Origin: Luffa acutangula
Taxonomy: Eukaryota > Streptophyta > Magnoliopsida > Cucurbitales > Cucurbitaceae
Direction of reading: 5' to 3'
Assembly (NCBI GenBank): GCA_036850905.1
Contig: CM072098.1
Location: 48,382,281-48,446,280, forward strand
DNA length: 64,000 bases
Part shown: one piece after another, positions 34,115 through 46,622 of the stretch
Numbering within the stretch: position 1 is the first letter of the stretch
Layout of the letters: the number at the start of each line of letters is the position of its first letter
Notes under the pieces: model-generated
The model's database searches: none
Told to the model about the DNA's origin: nothing
What the model saw: only the letters and a program-made list of their open reading frames with translations
Translations under genes and position numbers: made by a program

Positions 34115-34330
34115 AGAAACCACGTTTTCATTGAGAATAAAATGAAAGAATACATGAGGGCATACAAAAAACAAGGCCACCAAAAACACCTGCCAAACTA
34201 CTGGAACAGGTCCCAATCTAAGAGAATTAAACCAAGCGGATAATTACAAAAAAGTTTGGATCCAGAAGCCCACAAAGATGAGTTAAATCTAATCGTCTCC
34301 CAAAGCTCAAACATGGATTTCTCCACTCCT
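34065..34330 (-). mobile_element. 3' end of a LINE, 5'-truncated
   Basis: A 47-nt T run (34065-34111) followed by ATGAGAAACCACGTTTTCAT and GAGAATAAAATGAAAGAATA. Read on the minus strand this is a LINE-like 3' end with poly(A), ending ...GTGGTTTCTCAT-A(n). I recall such 3' ends as very common in cucurbit introns and flanks. The left border is exact; the right border is uncertain (about 34330, possibly to 34485, where AATCAATTGA echoes AATCAACTGA left of the T run). Confidence 0.65.
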
Positions 34331-34995
34331 CTATAGAGATTCTAAGAGCAAAGGAAAAGAAAGAGGGTGTTTCTGCATGCAAAAATATTCAGAACTATGT
34401 AGGCTACATTCAATATAACTGTTCTTTACATAAAACTACAGTAATAAATTATGAAAAACATCCCAATGTAATTTCTGAGAGTGACAATGAATCAATTGAA
34501 AAAAATAATTTGATGTACTGCAAGATTTAACAGCTCCTTCCCACCGATACTTTTAGAAGTTAACTAAAAAAGACTACATTTGTTAATCTTGAACCTAGTG
34601 GAAGAAGATATTAAGCAACAATTTCAGTATTTGTTGCCGGGAAGCTACAATCAGAATTTCCCCAGTTCAACCCAACAAAATATAGAACATAACTAAATCT
34701 CTTCTCTTTTGGAAGAAAAGAAAGGATTATGAAGGAAATGAAAAGAGAATTATAGGGTTGAAAGAAGAGAAGAGAAGAGAAATAAACGTTGCCCACCTGC
34801 AGAACATAAACAACATGCTTTCTTGTGGAATTTTTGGCCACTGCAGTAATTAGAAGTATGCACTAGATATCGTAGGCATATCGAACTCAATGAATGTAGC
34901 TTCCGTGATCAAGGGTCGATGAGAAAAGAAAGAACTTTTACCGACAGAAGTCAAAAAGGTTAAGCAGGTGGTGTCATTTGGTACTCGGCCACTCC

Positions 34996-36272
34996 TTATG
35001 CATAGTACATGTACAAGCTGTTTGCGGCAGCACAGGCAATTGAATTTTCAGCCGGATGCCATGCTAGATGCAGCAGCTTAGTTGTGAAATCGAAAGGATT
35101 TCCATTTGCATCAACCCCTGGGCTCTCGGATCCTCCTGATATCGAAGTTTCCAAATGTAGGAACATAAGAAAATATGACAAAAGGAGAGGAATGAGCTTC
35201 CAGTATTGTAGAGCTCTGAATAATTTAGTTGATCAGAAAAAGAAAAATGGAAATCAAACAATGGAACACCGACCTCGTCTGACAACTCTTGTAAAGCTAC
35301 TACTAAGTGATCTTGAAGGTCTTGAAGGAGTCTGCACTTGTCTCCTATTAGCCAATAACAGTAATTATATACTCACTATAAGCATTACAAAAATCTCAAA
35401 GAACTCAAAGTTTGAGAATAGGCCACTTGATCGAAATACCTAGTTGGGTTTTTGCTAGCTTCCAAAGTTGTTGCCTCAGTACTTCCCGAAGAACAACCAA
35501 AAACTCGGAATAAATTGCTGAGATCACATCGATAACACATAAATTCATGGTATAACTTTTTAGGAGAGAAAAAAGAAAACCTGAATGTACAAACATGCAT
35601 AGGTAACTTTGGAATCATACAGACCTGTAGGAACCTGTAGTTACACGTAATCCATCACCACTCAGACAACACTCAAACTTGTCAAAGATCGAATCATTTT
35701 CATATAAATCACAAAGCTGCAAATATCATAAGAAAGTGCATTTATTTAAATCCAATAAAGTTGTGTAAATTTTAACTACAAGTTTTGCCTAAACAAAGAG
35801 ATCTTACCTTGGGTCTTAAATATTCATGAACTTGGAAGGTTGAAACCGGACCAGAATCCATATTGATGTCCCATAACTGAAAATGAGAAAAAGAAAGGGG
35901 TGGAGTTGCAAGAAACGTGTCACAAGGAAAGAAAACATTCAAGAACAAGAAATTTTCGGAAGCAAAAGCAAGAAAAATGAGTGATTACAAGGAGCTGAAG
36001 CCAGAAAACTGCTAGTATAGTAATTCATAAGAATGTGAGGATTTGCATGATGAGTTTTCAACTATTCTATGATACAAGACAAGAAGAATCCATGTTAATG
36101 CTCCAGTAACGAAAAAGTAAGAGAAACCCAAGAGGCTTGGTTGCAAAGCAAGGTACACATGACCAGAAAAAATTGAATTTGAGAAACTATAACAAAGCAC
36201 ATTGCTAGGAGCCTCGTGCCTCATAAAAATGTGAAAAATTTTCACAGAGAGTTTGCTTTATCTATATGATAG

Positions 36273-36318
<46 letters not shown>

Positions 36319-39300
36319 ATTTAGGAGCATAACTTTTCTATTCCCAGTTACAAATACATCGTAGTCGAATGATATCTTATCCACAGCTAATTCATACATG
36401 TATATTAATATATTATTATGAATTTTATACACAAAGATAACATGCAAATCTTAGGATGACACCATAAAATAGTTCATGGCCTTGTAATTGAAAGAATCGA
36501 ACTATAGTTACATATACATACAAACCTTAAGAGTCATGTAATCACGACTTAATATATATCTTCCGTTCTTTCCAAATTTAATGTCTGAGATTGAAGCAAT
36601 TATCTCTGTGAAAAATGATCTAGAACCAGGTGCCTCAGGTTCCTCAAATCTGTAAGCAAAAGGTACTATTTAATCATTACAAGGCCATGTATGTATAATA
36701 ACCCACCCCATCATCACACATTTGTTCATAGTAATAAGAAATGTACACAAGAAAGATACAAGTGGTTCTATTGTGGGTGGTGGGGCCTTAAATTCATGAA
36801 AACACCTACAATTTGGCATGGGAATCACATAGTGCTGACTGCCGCAAATCAACTAGGCGGATTGAGCCTTTTGAACTGCTATATGCTAGCATGTTACAAT
36901 GCGTAGGGTGAAACTCAGCAGATGTGATCACCTCTGCAAAAAGATACAGTTACATAAAATGTAAACTAAACGTTAAGAAAAGATAAGAGTTGAACTGTTG
37001 AAGAAAAGCTAATTCTGAAGAACTCATACGCCTGGATCTTATTCATGAAAATTCCTATTTCATTAGGGGTAAACCAAATTATGATAGAAGAAAACTTTCA
37101 CTGGTTCTCCAGCACACTATATAGTGAAACTATGAACTCCATCCAAAGATCTAAATCCATCGTTTTAGGTCCCCACTGAATTGATGAGTGATGATGTGCA
37201 AGAAGTCTAAGAGGAATTTTTTTAAGTCTTGATCATGTGCTTCGGAGTTGCCACTATAGAGAAACTTTGGAGCCAAATTTCGGACATGATTAATGGCTTC
37301 AGAGAAAGACAAGAAACTTTAAGGACAGAAATCTTGGAAGGAAATTTGTGGAGTGCTGCACATGAATGCTTCTCTCTAGGTGTTCTCGTCCTGAGTGTTT
37401 TGAAATTATCCTCTTTCTATGACTAGAATCAGAATAGTCTCTGGTAATTTTGTGTTATAGTTTTGTTTTTATGTTTTTTTTCCTTGTTTAAATTGCTCCT
37501 TTGTCTGGGCCGTTCTTCTTTGTAGGCGCAAAAAACAACATCATACCATACAGTGAAATTAGTAAACTGGCATAAGATATAAAGAGCTCCTTACTGGCCC
37601 TTCCTCTTAATCATTCTTGTAAGAGTATATTCCACTTGTATCATCCCATCGCCCATCAGTAAAAGGAAACCAACACTACAAATTCTAAATGATAAACCCA
37701 GTACAAAATATCATAGATTCATAATATAATGAGGAAGCTAGCCACACGGACAACAAAAAATGGGCTTACCAGTTAAATCCTCCATGTTAGCAGGCTTCAC
37801 ATCAACAATGTTAAAACTTTGATTGCTGATTTCCAAGTTCCAAAGATTTATCCGTAGATCATCAGCCGATATAAAAGTTTCACCGTCACTATAAAATAGG
37901 ACATTGTAAATATAATAGATACATACATAATTATTTTAACATAAAATACCATATAAAAAATATTAAAAAACACACACACACACAGCAGGTTCAGAATCTG
38001 ATTGCTACTATGATACTTTAGAACCTTAAAATCCTACGTTCATCAAGGGGAGGAAGAAAATAAGAAGAGGAACAGCTTATCCTTGTACAACATTTAAACT
38101 TGCATCCAATCTTTTGGCAGTACCTGTTATTTGAGATAGAGTTGATATGATAATCATGAGCATGAGCATATACTCTTCGACATCTAGCAAGAAGGCTCGT
38201 CTCGTGGCTAGTTACCTAATTTCACCAAGAACAAAAATATTAGTTCATAAAATTTACAAGAAGGAAAATGAATAACAATCACAATCACTAGTGTCTAAGA
38301 ATAATGTAACAACTATCACAAAGAAAAATGAAAATGAAATGTTCACACAAAAACTCTCGGCCTTAACACCTAAGAAAAAGTAAACAAATAAACCTTTAGT
38401 TCTCAACATGCTAATCAATCTTAATAATTATATAGAATAAGAAAATTTGGGAGAAGTAGCTTGGTGAACCAAACATCCAACAAATTTATTGAACCAGTTG
38501 CAGATTCTAGATCTCTAATAAAAAATTTTGGGGTGAGGTCAAGGTAGGGAATGCCTCTCCCAGTTCCTGAAAATGTGGGAGAAAAATTGTCCACCTCTTG
38601 AACAAAGAATTCCTAACATGATCGAGGCAGTTGCATGTAGGGCCCCATCCCTATTGTGATTTTTGTCACCCATATCCAATTGTCGACTGTTAATTATTGG
38701 TGAGATATATATTAAAAAAAAAACATAAAATTGAATGAAAAATGGAAAATGGTAAAATGCACAGTTTTTGCTTTTTGTCCTTTCAGCTATCTTTCACCAC
38801 TAGGAAAGTTATACAAGAAGTTAAAAAAAGAGTTGGCTGTTGACAATTGTGAGTTTTGTCACCCATATCCAATTGTCAACTGTTAATTCTTGGTCAGATA
38901 TCTATTAGAACAAGACATAAAATTGATTGAAAAATGGGAAATGATAAAATGCACAGTTTTTGCTTTTTGTCGTTTCAGCTAGCGTTCAACACTAGGAAAG
39001 CTATATAAGAGGTTAAAAAAAGAGTCAACTCAACATGTAGAATTCTTCAGTCAAAACCAAGAGAACACAAGTAACTACCACTTGAAGACGAAGTGAAGAA
39101 ATGGCCCCCAATAGGTCATTGCTCGGATGATTGTAAAGTCCGTCACATGATCCTCCATTTGGAAGATGTGGTGTAGAACTACTAGAAATGCTTGAACTAG
39201 CTAGACACCCATTGCCAACAGCTTTGGAAGCATCCACATTCATGTTGGATATTTTCTTGATCTTCTTTTCTTGCACCTGGTCAAACCTCAAAAAAAGAAC

Positions 39301-41424
39301 CCATAATGAATAACAAATAGAATGATACACTTGCTACCAGTCATCGAGAAACATGTAATAACCTACAGAAACTTTCTACCATTCCAATGACTTTATGATA
39401 GGGCTAAAAGATAAATATTGCTGCTCTACACTCTTTTCCAATACGGATGGGACTGGTATGAGAGAATATATTCCTCCTAAAAAGACCAAAAATAAAAGTA
39501 ACAAAAACACTAGAAAACATAAATATATGTTTTTATCTTCAGCTTTTCTTTTAGTTTTTGGATTATGAGTTATTAGAAAAGATTTCTTGGTTAGAAACTA
39601 ATTCCCGTTTTAGTTTTCCAAGCCCTCAATTGCGCATTATGCTTGTTCAAAAGTCAAAACTTTAGAATAACTACTAACCACCAACTAATTGACATTTCTG
39701 AGGAAGTAATTCGTTATCATATATACTCTCACAAAATTAGATCTTCCTAAAATATAGATAAATAGATAAAATAACATCCCCAGATTAAACCAGCTTACCA
39801 TGCAATTTAGTTAGAACTTTTTCTTTTGTAAGACAACACTTCCAGAAATTTATTTAGAACCTTTTTTTTTTTCTTAAAAAGAAACGAAACTTTTTATAAA
39901 AAAATGAAAAGAGACTAATGCTCAAGAGACTAATTTGTTTAGAAACTATTAACAAATCATCTGAAAATTTTGGAAATACCATACAATGTCAGTTTCCTAC
40001 CTTCCAAAACTTAATGGTTTTATCATTAGTAGACAATAGAAAGAGTGCTCCATTAGCTGTTTGACACCATCTGATTTTGTTAATCTTCTCCTCTATTTCC
40101 AAGCTCTTGAGATAGTCAAACTAAAAAAATGCAGGTAAAGTGTGAGTAATAGAATAATATCAAAGCCATTAATCTGAAAAGTAAAAAATTGAGCAGATAT
40201 AGCCAAAGAAAAAGATTACCTCAGGTTCATGGCTCTGGAACTCTGTTTTATAACGGAACTCAGGATGCCTACTAACTGAATGGTCCATTTTCTCCAAGTC
40301 CTTTCTCGTTCCCCCATGCTACAAAGACAATATAAGTAACTTCCATAACCAAGAAACCAGAACTAATACTCTATAGTGAACACACAAATAAAAACCGCAG
40401 AGGTAAAAAAGAACTAACATCTTTTCTATCTGTCCTCTCAAAAAGAACCACTCGACCACCTCGATCGCCAGTAGCAAGATGGTCGCCAGTTTTATCAAAT
40501 TCAATGGCTGAAATAATATCAACTGCAGAGAAGCAACCATGTAGGGAAGATTAAGACCCATGTGGCTCTTAAAATACTACAGGAATTATGCCAATGCTGC
40601 ATGTGTATGTTTATGCTCTCAAACAGACTCTACATCAAAGCTGGTGAGCTCACCCATAAAAACTACACAATTATAAAAAAAACCCAATTTCGTTCAATCA
40701 TTTCCCAATTGTTATAACGACTTACAAGGCACAAAATCAACTATCTGTATGAGTTCACAAGCACAATTCGTCGAGCTAGCGAAATCAACTTCTAACCAGA
40801 GAGCCACATTACCACGCCTTGTAAATGGCCTAATCCTAGTTTCCATGATGTTAGGCAGGGATACATTAAAATTATTACCATCCATCGCCCCGTGAATAAA
40901 CTTATTTCTACACTAGAAGAGCTGACGCCGATACTTCAATGCATGCAATATTGACACGAGCTACAAACACAGCTGCACCCGTGACTTACCGGATTAAGTT
41001 ACATACTACTTAAATCAACCGATAAGAAAGAACTAACGGTGCATAATCTTCAAGGGTACAAGCTTCATAAGAAACTCTAAACTATTCTGCAACCGAAACC
41101 CGCTAATCCTACATATCGAGCTGAAATAATACACAACAAATTACACTAACTCGACGACCCCACCGGACAGAAAATGAATTACTCAGAAACAATCCAGAAT
41201 AGATCGAACATACAATAACAAACCCTAATTGCAACTGATGCACAGTAAACCAATTGGATCCAACAAATAAACCGAAATGGCAAGGTCCACAACAGTACAA
41301 TGCGAAAAATACCTTCCTGAACTTCCTCGCCGGCGGTACGTTCACCAAACACCTGCGAGAATTTCCAGTCCAGAGGCTGTGAGGAGGCAGCCGGAGCTGC
41401 CATAGCTTCATCGCCACCTTTCAT
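34996..41424 (-). CDS. PP2AB: Protein phosphatase 2A regulatory subunit B55 (WD40)
   Basis: Fourteen exons join in phase on the minus strand: 41313-41424, 40419-40522, 40220-40318, 40001-40120, 39079-39276, 38124-38215, 37770-37888, 36810-36933, 36526-36649, 35808-35876, 35625-35716, 35440-35517, 35274-35344 and 34996-35135. The product is 513 aa, the length of plant B55. B55 is a seven-bladed WD40 propeller that binds the PP2A scaffold (A) subunit and selects substrates for the catalytic subunit, in cytosol and nucleus. Both B55 signatures are present: FDYLKSLEIEEKINKIRW from residue 106 and AHDYHINSISNNSDG at about 230-244. Also visible are RLVDLRQSALCDSHAK and a C-terminal YMYYA. Exon 5 carries the Ser-rich insert (about residues 155-200) typical of plant forms. 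Intron 9 has a long AT microsatellite and intron 5 a 193-bp tandem duplication. Subtype (alpha or beta) not decided. Confidence 0.97.
36275..36316. repeat. (AT)n microsatellite in B55 intron 9
   Basis: About 20 uninterrupted AT units between the exons at 36526-36649 and 35808-35876. Confidence 0.95.
38653..39034. repeat. 193-bp tandem duplication in B55 intron 5
   Basis: Unit 1 begins ATTGTGATTTTTGTCACCC at 38653 and unit 2 begins ATTGTGAGTTTTGTCACCC at 38846. Both run through AAATGCACAGTTTTTGC and end in GGTTAAAAAAAGAGT-like sequence. About 90% similar by eye. The second unit ends about 45 bp from exon 5. Confidence 0.9.
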
Positions 41425-41875
41425 ATCTCCGGGAAACTAATCCAACTCACACAGATACAGAAGAGACCAAAAGGAAAAATCCACCAAATCCAATCACAGC
41501 ATCAACCGATCGCTGTGGGTTTACATAATCACAGCTCGAAAACTCATCATGAAAACAAAAACCCCCACCAAAAGAACAAGGGGAAAAAAGAATCCGCTAG
41601 ATTCCCGATTCAGCCATGTTTGAGCATGGAAATGCGCGAACTCTGTGTGAGAAACTCGAAACACTTCGGTTCCTGAAATTCTTCTCCCTTCAAGATGAGA
41701 ATCCAGAGCTTGTAGCTGTGAAATTATCAGAAAAAAAATTATTGGATTGAATTGAAACAGAGTTTGAGCAAACCGTTCCTTCGGTTTGTAGAACCAAAGA
41801 AAACACTCTCCTTCTGTGTAGCTCTTCAATACCGGGATTTTTTTTTTTCTTTTTCTTTTTTTGTGTTTTTTTTTA
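41425..41875 (-). promoter_or_regulatory. Leader and proximal promoter of the B55 gene
   Basis: GC content stays moderate to about 41830 and then drops into a T-rich run, so the transcription start is probably between 41500 and 41850. No TATA box is evident. Upstream in-frame or out-of-frame ATGs here (for example the frame at 41521-41883) belong to leader or promoter, not to a separate gene. Confidence 0.4.
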
Positions 41876-42385
41876 ATTATCAAAAATACCCCAAACTATA
41901 GAGTTGGTTTCAATTTATCCCGAACTTTCAAAAACTTCGTTTTAGCTTCTGAAGTTTGAATTTTGTTTCAAAACAACCATTTAAGGCATTTTTTCATAAA
42001 ATTTTTTGACGAAAAATAACGTGTTTACATATGTATTGTTGCTAACGCGAGCATAGCTTAGTGTTAATTGGCATATATTTTCAACTTATAGGTCAGAGGT
42101 TCGAATCTCTCGCCCCAAACGTGTTGATCTCAAACAAAAAAAAAAAGTTTGCATATGTATTGTTGCTAATGTAAACATATTTAAACATGTTCGTGGAAAA
42201 AACAACAAAAACACGTGTAAATACATCATTTTTCGTTCATAAATTTAACGGAAAATGTCTTCCATGGTCATTTTGAAACAAACTTCAAGCTTTGAGAGTT
42301 AGAATGAAGCTTTTGAATGTTCAGGGACATAATTGAAATCAAATCCATAGTTCGGGGTATTTTTTATAATTTAATGTTTTTTTTA
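41876..42385. repeat. Hairpin MITE (AATTATCAAAAATACC type) carrying a SINE
   Basis: Left arm from ATTATCAAAAATACCCCAAA and right arm to GGGGTATTTTTTATAATTTAA are inverted repeats. An uninterrupted paralog lies at 56405-56822. It abuts the B55 promoter region. Confidence 0.8.
42046..42146 (+). mobile_element. tRNA-derived SINE inside a MITE, 23-bp target-site duplication
   Basis: GCGAGCATAGCTTAGTGTTA (A-box region), B box AGGTTCGAATCTC, then CGCCCCAAACGTGTTGATC and an A-run. Flanking direct repeats at 42023-42045 and 42147-42169 differ at one position. The host MITE's other copy at about 56600 has no such insert. Confidence 0.93.
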
Positions 42386-42589
42386 ATGAACTTTTGTTGT
42401 GCATAATCCTTTGAGGGTCATGATAAAGTGACCTGCACGTGCGAGATGGCTGGTTTGAAGGGATTTTTGTTATTTTTTATTTAATTTGATGCACTTTTTT
42501 TTTTTTTCAAATTAAGGGGAAATTTTGTTTTTATTCCTATATTTAGTTGAGTGATTTTAAATTTATAGAATCGTTTTAAAATCAAAAGC

Positions 42590-42640
42590 AAGATGGAAAG
42601 AATTATTTCAAAAAAAAAAAAAAAATGAAGATAGAAAGAA
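42590..42640 (+). mobile_element. Poly(A)-tag micro-insertion
   Basis: AAGATGGAAAGAA (42590-42602) and AAGATAGAAAGAA (42628-42640), one mismatch, enclose TTATTTC plus an A-run (42603-42627). The TTATTTC tag is the same as at 49214. Confidence 0.6.
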
Positions 42641-43465
42641 AATGAATTCGTTCATTCAACTCACCAATATAAAATTAAATTGAAATAAGTATACAACCTG
42701 TGACAGATTATTTTGGACACATACAAGGGTACGTAGGAAATACAAACTAAAAATATATAAATTGAAACGAATCTAGACTCGGAAGATGTATCTAGCTCCT
42801 CATTCCTTTAAGCACGAGATTTTTTTTTCTTCAAGGACCTATCCTAAGAAATCACTGATTAAGTGGGAAATGAGGGAATGAACGTGGAAAATCCATTATC
42901 TAAACAAATATAGGATTATATTCTCTGTCTCCATCCAATTTACTATATACATAGGTCATTGTAATGTTTGAACATTATGAATTTTAATATTGAAATGGAA
43001 TGTTTTAATTTTTTTTGTTTGTTAATGACCTATGAGATATATCATATGGATAATTTGATATGACCGAACAATTTCAAACTCTTATGTAGAAATAGTTAGA
43101 TAAGTTGATACGAAATATTTGTTTCGTTTCTATTAAGATGTTTAAGAATTTAATCATTTTAATTGAAAGTTCCCTTAAAAAATAGTTTGATTCAAATTTA
43201 AAAAAGTAATAATAATAATAGTTGCGCTAGGAACCATTCTTAATAGGGAATCTTCGTCCTAATCCAACAAAATTTAATGGAAACTTTTGCTGGATGGATA
43301 ATCAAATTGGAACAAGGATAAAGGAGTCTTCCTTGTTTCAGCCTCGTCGTGTGAACATCCATATTTAAAATGACAACACAGCTCTGTCCTGTGAACACAT
43401 TCTTCTATATCAACATCGACAACATTCTGGAAGGATTTGCAAGCAGTAAAGAATCTCTCTTCCTT
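42641..43465. other. Intergenic, no gene seen
   Basis: AT-rich without recognisable element. Confidence 0.4.
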
Positions 43466-43467
43466 TT

Positions 43468-43555
43468 TGTTAGTTCAATAATGTTCGGAGTGGGAAAATC
43501 CGAACTTCTAACTTTTTAATCTAATTATCGATGAACTATACTCACTTTGACATCA
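43468..43555 (-). repeat. SINE, degenerate copy
   Basis: GTTAGTTCAATAATGTTCGG, AAAATCCGAACTTCTAAC, CGATGAACTATACTCACTTT: a minus-strand TTGTTGAACT-type SINE with many changes. Confidence 0.6.
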
Positions 43556-45190
43556 CTCCCTTCCTCCCTCTTTTATTTTCTAACCACTCAATAGAATGAG
43601 AATGATAGGGTTAGATTATTTTATATATAGTTTAGCCTTGTTTGAAAGATATTTTGTTATTGTGAGGTTTTATTTTATATATATTTTTTAAAAAACTTAA
43701 AAAGGTGTATTAAAAAATCATTTTACTATATAGTGACTCTTTTGATTATTGAATGATTTTTAGAAAATGATCTCTTTAAAAGGATAATTATATAAGTAAA
43801 GCCATGTGTCTTTTTTAACAATAATATGTATCTTAAAGTACATTGTATTTTATATTATATTATTTATAAAAAGTACATTGAAAAAAGTAATAAAATATTT
43901 GTTTTGATGGTGTGGTGCACACCAATACTCAAAATAACAATAATAAATAAATAAAGTTCTGATTGTATTTAAATTAAATTTAAAAAAAAAGACATTTTTA
44001 AGTGACAAATGTGTTTAGAAAAAAAAACATCACACGACAATTGTTTTTGTTTTGTTTTTTCTCTCTCTCTCATCCTATAGATTAAAGAATATATTTGTAA
44101 TTTTTGTGTCAAAATGTTATTTTTTTTAATATTTAATTTTAATTAACTTTAATTTATAGATGTTAAAATTTGTCTTTGAAAACTTTACTCAAAATATGTT
44201 GTCATAATGGATGTGTTGCTAGTAGGGACTGGTATTGTCTCAGTATATTTTCTTCATTTTTCCACACTACTAAATTTCTCGAAGAGAAATCTAAACGGTC
44301 ATTCAAAGTAAATTGACACTATCATTTTTCCTCTCCTATATTATATTTTATATTTTGAGTGAAAGTGAAAATGGCTATAGATCATTTTAAAACAACCAAA
44401 AGGTCGAAGAACTCTTAATTTTTTTCTAACCAAATCAAAAAATAGATGTGATAAAATGTTATACAGTACAACATCAATAAATACAATTTGAATTGGATTG
44501 ATGTGATTCCACTAAATCATTTTAATCAACCGTGAAGGAAATAATGTCGATGCATTGACTCGACAATTACTTAGTTTTATATTCTTGTAAACAAGTTGTA
44601 CTTTGTTCAATACCAATTTTCTTTACAATCTATTACAAAAAAAGATAATGAAATTTAAAATAAACCAATAAATCTAAAACTTGGCATTCTTAATTTTATA
44701 ACACTTTTTAAACCAGACATTGAAAGTAAAGATTCATGACTAAAAAAAACTATATATACTAAAGTCAACTCGAGTATAACTCAATTAACTAAGACGTATA
44801 TTATCGATCAAATAGTCAAAAGTTTAAATTTTCACCTACACATGAGGTGGAACTAAAAAATAAAATTCTAGATTTCAATAAATAAATAAATAAACTTCTA
44901 GAAAAAAAATACATATATATTATTTTTAAAAAAGGATTTACTTTTTCCAGTTTTCTATTGGGCCGTTGGGCCATCTATCAGTTCTCCTACGTGGGCTGAC
45001 TGATTGGAAGGACTGCCAGCCCATTAATAATTTGAATCGCATTATTTTCTTGATAAAGTTTTTCTTTGGATTTACTTTATTTATTTATTTACATTTATTT
45101 TTCTGTCATTGTTTTAAAATTGGACCCTGCATTAATAATAGATGGTATATATATATCTTGATTCCAATTGCCAAAAATATATTGTAGATT
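43556..45190. other. Intergenic, no gene seen
   Basis: AT-rich. A worn SINE-like copy lies at about 44768-44862 (GAGTATAACTCAATTAACTA). No credible gene; the frame at 44966-45187 has no protein character. Confidence 0.4.
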
Positions 45191-45191
45191 A

Positions 45192-45249
45192 TGACTTATG
45201 AGTTTTTTTTTCTTTTTTTTTTTTTTTTAATTTAAATTTGACTTATGAG
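45192..45249 (-). mobile_element. Poly(T) micro-insertion with 11-bp direct repeat
   Basis: TGACTTATGAG at 45192-45202 and 45239-45249 encloses a 36-bp T-rich insert ending AATTTAAATT. Reverse orientation of the poly(A)-tag insertions. Confidence 0.55.
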
Positions 45250-45319
45250 CTATTATAATATTACTAACATAAAAAAAAAAAAAAAAAAATCATAAATTTG
45301 ATGATTTTGAACACGTGTT

Positions 45320-45413
45320 TTTTTTTTTTGACAATGTGGGGTGAAGGATTCGAACCACTGACTTCGTGGTTATCAGTACATCTTTATGCCGATTAAGCTA
45401 TGCTCTTGTTGGC
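45320..45413 (-). mobile_element. tRNA-derived SINE with perfect 16-bp target-site duplication
   Basis: ATTTTGAACACGTGTT at 45304-45319 and 45414-45429. On the minus strand the element reads GCCAACAAGAGCATAGCTTA, B box TGGTTCGAATCC, TTCACCCCACATTGTC and A9, 94 bp in all. It defines a second SINE subfamily (ending CACATTGTCAAAA), different from TTGTTGAACTAAAA. Confidence 0.95.
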
Positions 45414-45598
45414 ATTTTGAACACGTGTTGGCCAAATAATACATGAAGAATAAAATTGAAATATTTTCTATATCTATAAAGTCTGACGATGTATAAAGTG
45501 ACAATGGAGAATATTACTTTTTATGAAACAAAAAATAAAAATAAAAAAATTTGTATTTTTTCAATTCAACCATGTAGTCGTAATAATTCAAACAGTTA

Positions 45599-46118
45599 GA
45601 CTTTGTTTGATAACCATTTAATTTTATAAAATTAAACTTATAAACACTACTTCCACCTATAAATTTCTTTGCTTTGTTATTTATCTTCATTTATGTTTCC
45701 AAAATCCATGTAAGTTTTGAAAATTAAGGCCTCATTTGATAACCATTTGGTTTTTTGTTTTTAGTTTTTTAAAATTATGCTTATTTTATCTTAAATTTCT
45801 TCTCATGACTTTCACTCTCATTAAGGAACCGCATTTGAAAACTATTTTTAAAATTGGACTTGATTTTTGAAAATAAGGTAGAAGATCGATACTAAAACCA
45901 AGAAATTTATAGGTGGAAGTATGTGTGTATAAACTTACTTTTCAAAAACCAAATGGTTATCAAACAAAGCCTAAAAAATTAGTTTTTCAAAATCTTGTTT
46001 TTATTTTTGAAATTTATCTAAGAATTCAAATGGGATGAAAACCATGGTAAGAAAATTGGAAAAGAAAATAGATATAATTTTCGAAAAACAAAAAATAAAA
46101 TAGTTATCAAACGGGACC
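45599..46118 (-). repeat. Tourist-like MITE interrupted by a relative
   Basis: Left end GACTTTGTTTGATAACCATT and right end AGTTATCAAACGGGACC are inverted ends of the GTTTGATAACC family in minus orientation. The body is split by 45728-45971. Confidence 0.75.
45728..45971 (+). mobile_element. PIF/Harbinger (Tourist)-like MITE, 244 bp, TAA target-site duplication
   Basis: GGCCTCATTTGATAACC and GGTTATCAAACAAAGCC are its terminal inverted repeats. TAA flanks it at 45725-45727 and 45972-45974, the 3-bp target preference of PIF/Harbinger elements. Inserted into an older opposite-orientation copy. Confidence 0.85.
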
Positions 46119-46580
46119 TAAGCTTTTAGGAAAAAAATATATAATGTTTTGATTATTTGAACTGTATTTGGTATGGATATTACTAATATCCTAATATCCA
46201 TACCCCAAATAACGTATTTCCATTCCAAATACAGGATAACATACCAATTTTCTAGAAGCTTAGGTCCCGTTTTCTAATAACATATCATATTAGAAAATAC
46301 GTCTTTAACAAACTAATTAATTTGATGATTATCTATTTAATTCATTTCCCTTTTTCTTACTCAACCATATAATACACTAAACAACATCAACTCGTCGTCA
46401 CACAAACAAAAAACCTATCAAATATTCAATATCATGAGAACTAGTTAAATGGTACAAACAATTTATAAAATCTGGTCCAACTTTAAGAACTAAATTGAAA
46501 CTAAATTAAAATGACATGAACTCAACTAAAAATCTTAAAAATCACATAAACTCAAATCATAAACCAAATTTCACTAATTT

Positions 46581-46584
<4 letters not shown>

Positions 46585-46611
<27 letters not shown>
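46585..46611. repeat. (AT)n microsatellite
   Basis: About 13 AT units just left of the solo LTR. Confidence 0.95.
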
Positions 46612-46615
<4 letters not shown>

Positions 46616-46622
46616 TTACATA

